A stretch of DNA of 64,000 bases from positions 20,338,865 through 20,402,864 of the forward strand of contig OX438750.1 in NCBI GenBank assembly GCA_949316235.1, in the 5' to 3' direction. The first letter of the stretch is position 1. Every line of letters starts with the position of its first letter. Under the pieces are notes generated by a model, which was given only the letters and a program-made list of their open reading frames with translations, had not been told where the DNA came from and did not search any database. This document shows, one piece after another, positions 56,726 through 64,000 of the stretch. Source of the DNA: Oegoconia quadripuncta (Eukaryota; Arthropoda; Insecta; Lepidoptera; Autostichidae). The position numbers and the translations under genes are program-made.

Positions 56726-57989
56726 AAGTAATTGAACGCCTCGTTTTTAAAGTTTACCTACCCACCACATAGAGGGTAGATAATTCCTGTGGTGAGATGA
56801 GTAAAGCTTGCACCATACCATATTTGTATTCTCGTATAAGAGTTTACTTGTATTATTATTTTCTTTTGTTTATACCAAAGAGTTTGTTTCGATTCAATTT
56901 ATTTTACTGTTTGTTGAAATATTGCATTATGTCTGAATAGGTAAAAAAGGTGACACAGTTATACCTATGTTGCGAAGGCAGCTGTCTCGGATTGAGACGA
57001 TTTTAGTAAACAAGAGATATTTACCTTATTCTAATTTGACGCTGATACATCTAGTGCAGTTTTTATCTTTACTTACTGGTAGTGATAGATAAGGTAAGTA
57101 CTGTATGTATTACTTATTTTGTAATTTGAAAATTTATTGTGAACCCAAGATTCAAAATTAAAGATATCTATAACAACATTATGATTATTTAGGTAAGTTC
57201 TATCAACATTACGACATTTCTAACGTTAATAATGAGATTGGGTCGTGGTGTGCGAAGCGAGCAACCATTTCACCGCAAAACGGTACAATCAGGTATGCAC
57301 CGTTACTAATTACAGGAGTTGCTAACTTCGTCAGACTTATTTATTACTCAGAGCCGTCACCTTATGTAATATGGGGTGTTCGTGCTTGAAGGCTATCTGC
57401 TAATTACGTTAAAGTTTCAAGCTCATCTAAAAGTTGAAGTCTATCCCCATACATGCATACATCGCATATACATAGCTGCTCACCTTCCCTTATTCAACAT
57501 GTCGCCTCGCTTGCACTCGTCCATATGCTAACATTTGACCCGTCAAGTCTACACAATAGTTCGGTTTTCTATAAATATAAAGAACACTCACAAAGGACCT
57601 AGAGCAAAAGCTTTATTTTTCTACTTAAGTACTATGAAAACTTGTAACGTTTGAGACTTTTACGTTTAAGTACAATAAGTATCTAAATACTCGTACTCAT
57701 ATAAGAGTGTCTACCCGGTGTCATGATCATAGCCATACCCGATATGAAATCCCAATAAAAATGCCGATAGCGTTGTATACTGCTATACCAGTTTCGCATT
57801 TGTTTTTCATCAACGCTACCTCTTTCCTCTCTTTCATTCTACCACAGCTCTTACCTTCCCTCTCCCCTTTCAGTAGCAACATCTGCAGCGACACCTTCCT
57901 ACTTCTATACCTTAATAATGTTTATAATGACGTCATGGTGTATTTGTAATCATCTTTCCTCTTCTATTCTGTATAGTTTTAAGTAGAAC
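56726..57989. other. Intergenic, nothing recognised
   Basis: The frame 57707-57949 on the plus strand is serine/leucine-rich low-complexity sequence without recognisable domains. Confidence 0.45.
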
Positions 57990-58840
57990 TCTCTTTTCGT
58001 TAACTCTTTTGATTACATCCTTGTTTGTTATTTTCGTCGACCCAATCTTCACCATTCTAATCCAACACTTCATCTCAAATGCTTCATACAACACTTATCT
58101 AGCTTTCTTTGTTATCGTCCACGTATCGTACCCATATATCGTATGATCCAAACATATCATCATAGCAGCCACAGGACTTCCACGTCCAAATATATATTTT
58201 CAAGTATTTCTTCTTAATCTTTTTGTATATTTGGATATAAGTAGGTAGGTACTATAATGTATATTGGAAGAAATTGTGAAATGGTTTGCTTTTCTAGATT
58301 TTATATCTAGAGTAGGTACATCTTGAAAATGAAATATTTAATAAGAATGTGGTGTACTTAGTTATTTAGTTCGGTAAGTACTTGTATAGTTAATATTTTA
58401 GTCTAACTGATAAATAATTTTTAGTGAGAATTCTTTATAGGTGTCCATAATATTAGATCTTGTAAACATTTCCGTGTTTCTGCAACTGTTGATAATTATC
58501 ATCTGAAAATCTAATGAGTGCTATTATTTCTCCATTGAATTTAACTCCTTTGTCTGAATGTTCCTGTAATTTTCTTTATGAATGATTCTATAAAAATGTT
58601 GAAAGTGAACCATAGATTCTTGATATTTGTTTTATTTATTATCATCTTCTTTCAATCAACTTTTTAAAATGCCTTGTCTAAATCTACAAATGTTATGTCT
58701 TTATGTAGCTCAAACTCCTTTATTCTATAAGCAGTGTCAAGATTGGTTCTCGTGTTTCTCTATTTCTACGTAGGTAATCCACACTGATCATCATTTTCTT
58801 AAATTCTTCTGCTCCTTCACAGCCTTCTAGCGTATCTGCC
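57990..58840 (-). pseudogene. RTE-like LINE reverse transcriptase relic
   Basis: The minus strand, read across broken frames, gives in order: TFVDLDKAF near 58690 (RT motif with first Asp), KGVKFNGEIIALIRFSDDN near 58530 (equivalent of FADD with A changed to S), TWTITKK near 58110, then AFEMKCWIRM and ITNKDVIKRVNEK at 57993-58083. The order and spacing match the RT and C-terminal part of insect RTE-type LINEs. Several stops and frameshifts make it dead. Confidence 0.7.
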
Positions 58841-58867
58841 TCTTATAAATAGAAGGATGGATACCAA

Positions 58868-59236
58868 AGAAAATAAATAAATAAATATTTCCGACACTTA
58901 CACCAACTAAACAAAGCTTGTGCTATGGATACTAGATAATGGATAAACATACATAAATATTTATATTAAACTCTGGATTCAGGAATAAATGTTCGTATTC
59001 ATCACACAAACATCATTGTTGTGTTCCGGTTGTCAGAGATACGATAGCCAGTTCCCCAAATGTGTTGGGGTTTCCGGGTCAGTACGCTTCCACTTTCGAC
59101 CTCATCTTCACTTAACATCAGGTATGATTGAGGTCAAGTACAAACCCGTTGTGCATAAAAAAAAAACACGGGATTCGAACCCGCGACCTTGGTTACGCTT
59201 ATAGGGTCACACTATCCACAACACCAACCGATCGTC
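58868..59236 (-). mobile_element. SINE-B2 copy split by a SINE-A insertion
   Basis: The tail-side part 58868-59013 and head-side part 59167-59236 (B-box GGTTCGAATCCC and head GACGATCGGTTGGTGTTG) are consecutive pieces of one SINE-B2. Between them lies a 5'-truncated SINE-A. Around the junction about 10 bp of SINE-B2 are missing, so the insertion was accompanied by a small loss. Confidence 0.85.
59014..59166 (+). mobile_element. SINE-A 3' fragment nested in SINE-B2
   Basis: Runs from tcattgttgtgttccggttg to gtgcataaaaaaaaaa. It ends with its poly(A) directly against the SINE-B2 B-box. Confidence 0.88.
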
Positions 59237-59607
59237 AATAATAAAACTTGAATTAGTTATATTCTAATTTAGCTCTTATTAAATTTTGTATAATTATAAA
59301 ATTATTTTGGAGGTCGTATTGTTCTTCTAGGCGTATAGTTCTACGAATTTAAGTAAAATATCAAACAGTTGTCATAGTCATCAATCAAGTCTGAATCCTT
59401 ACATCCCACTGGCGGTATAAAAATTAGAATTTAGAGACTTATCAGTTTTCAACAAGTATAACGAATCTTACGGAACAGTCCTTTGTTACCTATTTATTTC
59501 TCCTATTATGCAATATAACTTATTACTTATTTTTTGATAATCTTATTCGGTAAAAAATTATTATGCACTGTCTTTGTTTAGGTTTATTCAATCAACTCCC
59601 GTGGATT
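59237..59607. other. Intergenic, nothing recognised
   Basis: About 370 bp of AT-rich sequence between the nested SINEs and the LINE end. Confidence 0.5.
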
Positions 59608-60158
59608 TAGTTTGTAAACGCTTTATTGCACTTCATATGAATAAATATACATCGATAAATTAAATGTAATTTAAAATTAAGTACAAAGGCGGACTTATCC
59701 CATAAAGGGATCTCTTCCATCTAACCTTTGTAAATATAAAAGAACACATTGACTGGGCGTACAAAAAGCTAAACATTTTCATTAAAACTATGAATCTACA
59801 TATTATATACCTACTATACTACAATAGATATGTATACTTACTTACATAATTAGATACATACATAAATATAATGCATACTTATACAATACATAATATATAA
59901 TTCTATATATGTATATTTAACAGCATAATATAAGATAACGGTAGTATCTATTGAAATAATAACATAAATTATTATTAACTCAATTTTCGAAAGAATCCAC
60001 ACTCCAAAGCTTTCTAATATTCGTTTTAAAGGATTCAAGCGAAGGAGACTTTCTCATCAGAACAGGTAGCTGGTTCCACAGACGAACATCTTGTACGGAG
60101 AAAGACTTTGTGTAAACATGAGAGCGGTGATTAGGAAAACTCAATTTCAGATTTAGTT
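59608..60158 (-). pseudogene. Jockey/CR1-group LINE, 3' fragment
   Basis: In the minus direction 60150-59990 codes SFPNHRSHVYTKSFSVQDVR then LWNQLPVL and SPSLESFKTNIRKLW, the typical C-terminus of LINE RT proteins. It is followed by a 3' untranslated region that ends tgcaataaagcgtttac at about 59615. That untranslated region is the inverted partner of 56495-56725. A short minus frame at 59850-60038 overlaps in the wrong frame. Confidence 0.8.
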
Positions 60159-60179
60159 ATAGGTAATGTTTCATAAATA

Positions 60180-60377
60180 TACAGGGTGAATTTGAATTCG
60201 TGTAATGCCCATTAACTGGTGACGCTACTCTTGATTACGCACAACTTTCCCCAAGGAATCCTAGTCGAATTCGATCATAAAATTTTCAATTACCCATACA
60301 AAGGAAACCATTCAGAAACCGCATTTAGTAGATATGTAAGTCGAACAAGTTTCGGCTGAATTAAATTTTACCCTGTA
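60180..60377. mobile_element. MITE, 198 bp, TACAGGG ends
   Basis: Starts TACAGGGTGAATTTGAATTC and ends with the approximate complement (gaattaaattttaccctgta). It lies between A/T-rich flanks (aaata/tttat), and TA is the likely target. The ends resemble the TACAGGGCG ends of the foldback at 39225. Confidence 0.65.
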
Positions 60378-60992
60378 TTTATACAACCTAGAAACCAATA
60401 AGTAGAGCATATATGACTAAATTCAGTTTTCCCATTAGAGATACCTACCTACTTACACCCATATGATATGACTAACTGATAACAGTTGTTATAGGCACAA
60501 ACTGCCACACTAGTTGAACAGAATGGTGATCTGAATGGACAAGTAATGACCAATTTCTCGACGAGCATAGCCGATAGCCATTCATTGTAATATAGCACTG
60601 TGTCTTCGACTGCAAACAATGAATTCCAGCGAAATGGCGCACAAGGCGCTTCCGCGTTGCGCCTGCGTTGTGGAACGCTTGTTTTGAAACCTGACGCCTG
60701 CACCGCCGCATCTGCGTGGTATCGCAGGAGAATGGACACGTCCTTGCCAAATAGCATTGAGGTAGTACTGCCCGTAAACGTCCGAGGACGAAATATCGAC
60801 AATCTAGATGATTTTATGGAAACAAAATCGAAGAATGTAGGTCATTGAAGTTATATTGTGCATAATGTGGCGGGATGGTGCTTAAAACGCCAAATTAAGA
60901 AAAAACCGCGGTTTATGACACTGAGTCTAGCAAGTCTCGGTTGAAAACAAGTAAAGAGTGTCGGAAATCGATAAAAGTGTACGGTATATTAT
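60378..60992. other. Intergenic with a GC-rich patch
   Basis: 60640-60800 is GC-rich and open in several frames on both strands (longest 117 codons minus, 60449-60802). No motif, splice pair or repeat family was recognised. It could be an old exon or an unlisted repeat. Confidence 0.35.
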
Positions 60993-61263
60993 GACGACCT
61001 CTTTGGTGTAGTGGTTAGAAACCCTGACTGCTATACCAAAATGTCGCGGGTTCGAATCCCGTCAGGGGCATATCTTTGTATGATGAATACAGACATGTGT
61101 TTCCGAGTTATGGATGTTTTTCATTTATATAGGTATGTATTTAATTATAAAAAAAATATATTTGTAGTTTTTCAACCACTCTTGTATCCATAATACAAGC
61201 CTAGTTACTTAGTGTGGAACTATGGCGCTGTGTGTATGTGAAAAGATATTTATTTATTTATTA
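60993..61263 (+). mobile_element. SINE-B, best full-length copy
   Basis: Head gacgacctctttggtgtagt with A-box TGGTGTAGTGG (61004-61014) and B-box GGTTCGAATCC (61049-61059), body with gagttatggatgttt and catccataatacaagcct-type blocks, then gatggcgctg-like and an aaagatatttatttattta tail. It serves as reference for copies at 3205, 20340, 22855 and 24166. Confidence 0.88.
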
Positions 61264-61375
61264 TAATGCAACTAAGTATAACATTAACGTCGCCAGGGAC
61301 CCAAAGAATAAGTTTATACTATCTTAACAAGAAATATTGGACATCTTTATCAGTCATTATTATTATTAAATATTA

Positions 61376-61516
61376 CTCGGTTTGATGTAGTGCGTTCGAA
61401 ACAAATGGTTGCAAGTTCGAATCCCACTAGAGGTAAATGTTTGTGTGACGAATAGGAACATTTATTCTCGAGTCTTGTTATTGTTTAATAAGAGTTATTT
61501 ATTTATTATTATTATT
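61376..61516 (+). mobile_element. SINE-B2 relic
   Basis: ggtttgatgtagtgcgttcg (A-box side), ggttgcaagttcgaatccca (B-box) and aatgtttgtgtgacgaatag (body), ending in (ttatt)n. It is highly diverged. Confidence 0.65.
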
Positions 61517-61965
61517 ACAAAACGAGACACCGCCCTTCAAGTAATGCACGCATAGAATGGCATGCATGAAGCTAAAAAATATTGCCCGCCCTGCAATTTT
61601 TTTTGCTTTAATGATGGCATGGTTTCTGTTTATGTGAATATCTTACAGTGTGGAGTTTACCGGTATTAGATCGTCAGGGCGTTGCCCAATGAGATGGATC
61701 GGGGTAGGTGCAAAAAAGAGCTACTTCCTTCATGCCCTGGCCTCATGTATCTCTACACTTTAGATAAGTTGCCCTACAACTATATCCTCCGCAACTACAC
61801 TCCCTGAATCACGACTATGATTACAGCAGTCGTGATCATGAACGACGGAGGAGAACCGAAGCTTTCCGTCTGCTTTTCTATAGAAAAAAAAATTAAAAAC
61901 GATTCGTATACACGTAGAGAAAGACAAACATCTATCTACAGGTATCTACTAGATACCAAAAATAA
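61517..61965. other. Intergenic, nothing recognised
   Basis: About 450 bp. A self-complementary patch (cacgactatgattacagcag then tcgtgatcatg) lies at about 61810-61840. Confidence 0.45.
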
Positions 61966-62040
61966 ATGTTTTTTTTTATTATTCATAACAGGTTAGAACT
62001 GACCTCAATCACACGATGTTAAGTAAAGATGTAAGGAAAA
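61966..62040 (-). mobile_element. SINE-A 3' terminal fragment
   Basis: Antisense poly(A) and gaactgacctcaatcacac. It ends near 62035, about 45 bp before a SINE-A in the opposite orientation, so two SINE-A pieces stand tail-outward. Confidence 0.7.
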
Positions 62041-62079
62041 CGGAAAATTATAGTGTTCGTCTTTTATTGGGAACGGATT

Positions 62080-62385
62080 TTGGTTGGTGGTAGGACATAT
62101 TAAATATCCGCCTGGCTAGCTACCACCATCTTACCTAAATCTGCCGCCAAACAGCAATTTTAATAGCATTGTTGTGTTCCGGTCGTCAGAGATAAGACAG
62201 TCAGTCCCCAAATAAGATGGGGTTTCCGGGTTAGTACGCTACCACCTTCGGCCTCATCTTAACTTAACATCAGGTGTGATTGAGTTCCGGGTTAGTACGC
62301 TACCACCTTCGGCCTCATCTTAACTTAACATCAGGTGTGATTGAGGTCAAGTACTAATCCGTTGTGGATAAAAAAAAACGGATTT
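62080..62385 (+). mobile_element. SINE-A copy with an internal 61-bp tandem duplication
   Basis: Lacks the head. From ttggttggtggtaggacat it is colinear with the full copy, except that 62224-62284 is repeated exactly as 62285-62345 (starting ttccgggttagtacgctacc and ending gtgattgag). Ends in gtggataaaaaaaa. Confidence 0.88.
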
Positions 62386-63519
62386 TTTTACTATAGGCAA
62401 TCGAGATGTTGGAAAGTATTCAGTTTTGTAGACTTATGGTTAGGTAAGTACGCAACGCTTAAAATGTACTTCTGCACAAAAACCGATTATTGTAGCAATA
62501 AAAACGGTTAAATTCGTGTTTTAATCTACCTATAAAGAAATGAGGCCGAGCTGATGATTCCAAAAATGTACAAACAGGGTTATCTATCTGATAACGAGCT
62601 AAAACTATACAGAGTTAAGCAAACGGGCCACAGAAAATATTACTGTAAATATGTCGAACCAAAGAAATACAGATGATTATTTTTGACATGTCCCTGATCA
62701 ACATGGCTATTCTTATCTGTAATAATGTATTAAAGTTTCCTTACAATAAGTTTTGCTATTTTTAATATTACCGTACAGTCGGTATCAAAATTACATTAGC
62801 AGCCCAAGGTGGTCAAATATGATATTAGTAGATATTTTAGAAAAATGAAATTGTAATACATTTTTAGGACTGCAGTACCAAGATAAATTGAACTTTATAA
62901 CATTGTAGTCATTCTCATTTTTCTTTAATACTAAGATATATTTTATCACCTTGGCCACTAATAGCATTTTGATGCTGATTGCACTTTTCGGGGGCTCCTT
63001 GGATTTACTCGCCCTGTATAGAACCGTAACGAAGTGTCAACCGAACAATTTAAAATGATGACAGTTTACCTCTCATATCTTTGGTAGACATGTACAGTCG
63101 CCTTCATAGTTATTCATACAGGGCTATTTGACATGATTAATGGTAACATGATACCTATTTAAGGTATGCCAACCGCAGCTCTAAAATGCCCCTCTTGTCT
63201 TGACTGTCATTTTATAGAACTGTGGATAGTACAGCTTAAATAGCCAGTATGTTACTATTACTCTTGTAAAATGGCTCTGTATTATTAATTATGGACCCGA
63301 CTCTTTTGACAGTTGCTCCGCCAGAATGCTCACTTAAAATATGGAATAACTCTTAAAGTACAAGAGCACAATTTTCTTTCCTTTGGGCACTATTTGGCAC
63401 ATTATCAAAATAGCTGAATTCCACTTCGTGTATTCTAGCATCACGCACGGGAAAATAGCTTTAATTTATTTAGATATTTATTGAATGAAATATATTATTG
63501 AACATTAGTAACAATCAGC
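62386..63519. other. Intergenic, nothing recognised
   Basis: AT-rich. About 62790-62990 contains two related tracts (attagcagcccaaggtggtc and ccttggccactaatagcatt) that are roughly inverted with respect to each other, possibly an old MITE. Confidence 0.4.
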
Positions 63520-63701
63520 ATCACCATCTTATCTAAATCTGCCGCCAAACAGCAATGTTAATAGCATTGTTGTGTTCCGGTTGTCAGATATAAGATAGCC
63601 AGTCCCCCAAATAAGATGGGGTTTCCGGGTCAGTACGCTACCACCTTCAACACAGGTGTGATTGAGGTCAAGTGCTAACCCGTTGTGGATAAAAAAAAAC
63701 C
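63520..63701 (+). mobile_element. SINE-A 3' half
   Basis: Starts at catcaccatcttatctaaat and continues to gtggataaaaaaaaac, with a 20-bp internal deletion around the cttcaacacaggtg junction. It shares the ccccaaataagatggggttt variant with the 62080 copy, so the two are closer to each other than to the gtgttggggttt group. Confidence 0.85.
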
Positions 63702-63743
63702 TAGAGTTTTATAAAATCCGTATGTCAATGTTACATTAAGAAA

Positions 63744-63972
63744 TCTAACTAATATTATAAATGCGAAAGTTTGAATGTTTGTTTGTTGCTCAATCACGGC
63801 GAAATGGATAAACTGATTTAGATGAAATTTGGTACATAGGTGGATCATTCCCTGGGTTAAGACATATGATTTTTTTATCTCGATAGAGTAAATAGTTCCC
63901 GCGGTATAAACAAATTAAACATATCCGCGACAAAGTTATTCCATGCAGGCGAAGCCGCGGACGGAAAGCTAG
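63744..63972 (+). mobile_element. Lep1-type Helitron, complete non-autonomous copy
   Basis: TC start at 63744 after an A, CTAG end at 63969-63972 before a T. Internal blocks include attataaatgcgaaagtttg, agttcccgcggtataaac and gcgaagccgcggacgg. No Rep/helicase sequence is present. Confidence 0.82.
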
Positions 63973-64000
63973 TAATATAATATAACTGTAAATTTAGAAT

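Overview
The window looks like a lepidopteran (moth or butterfly) nuclear chromosome segment. It is AT-rich and gene-poor, and its repeats are ones I associate with Lepidoptera: tRNA-headed SINEs, Lep1-type Helitrons that end in CTAG and sit between A and T, jockey/CR1/RTE-group LINE pieces whose 3' tails are short tandem repeats, mariner relics and many small inverted-repeat elements. The species cannot be named from sequence alone.

Only one cellular gene is well supported: a three-exon glutaredoxin of 104 residues on the minus strand (48863-51336), with a CPYC active site and clean GT-AG introns. One intron holds a SINE and the other a LINE tail. Weaker signs of another minus-strand gene are a GC-rich open exon with a consensus donor (28029-28178), a GC-rich TATA/initiator pair (about 41121-41155) and a GC-rich block ending in a consensus donor (43995-44302).

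The largest feature is a complete Ty1/copia retrotransposon on the minus strand (11651-16034). Its 192-bp LTRs appear identical and it is flanked by a perfect 5-bp target duplication. All enzymatic motifs are present, but one in-frame TAA separates gag-protease from integrase-RT-RNase H. It landed in the loop-side end of a near-perfect palindrome, which its insertion split.

Layout. 0-11 kb: no gene seen; SINEs, a jockey/CR1-like LINE 3' piece (3.9-4.7 kb) and two TIR elements. 11.6-16.1 kb: copia. 16.6-31 kb: LINE and SINE debris, including a SINE whose head is antisense-visible 5S rRNA (about 18.1 kb), a double TTAA-bounded micro-element (24.95-25.15 kb), the candidate exon at 28 kb and a 1.3-kb LINE fragment (28.8-30.1 kb). 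31-48 kb: mostly unannotated AT-rich DNA, two mariner relics (34.8-35.6 and 46.3-47.5 kb), a foldback element with arms of about 270 bp (39.2-40.0 kb) and a 120-bp tandem repeat (45.6-46.0 kb). 48-52 kb: glutaredoxin. 52-64 kb: MITEs, Helitrons, LINE relics and nested SINEs.

Together the elements show a parasite network. LINE 3' tails recur at the ends of two SINE families (a tRNA-like head and a 5S-like head), which fits SINEs borrowing LINE machinery. SINEs have inserted into other SINEs and MITEs, giving a relative order of insertions.
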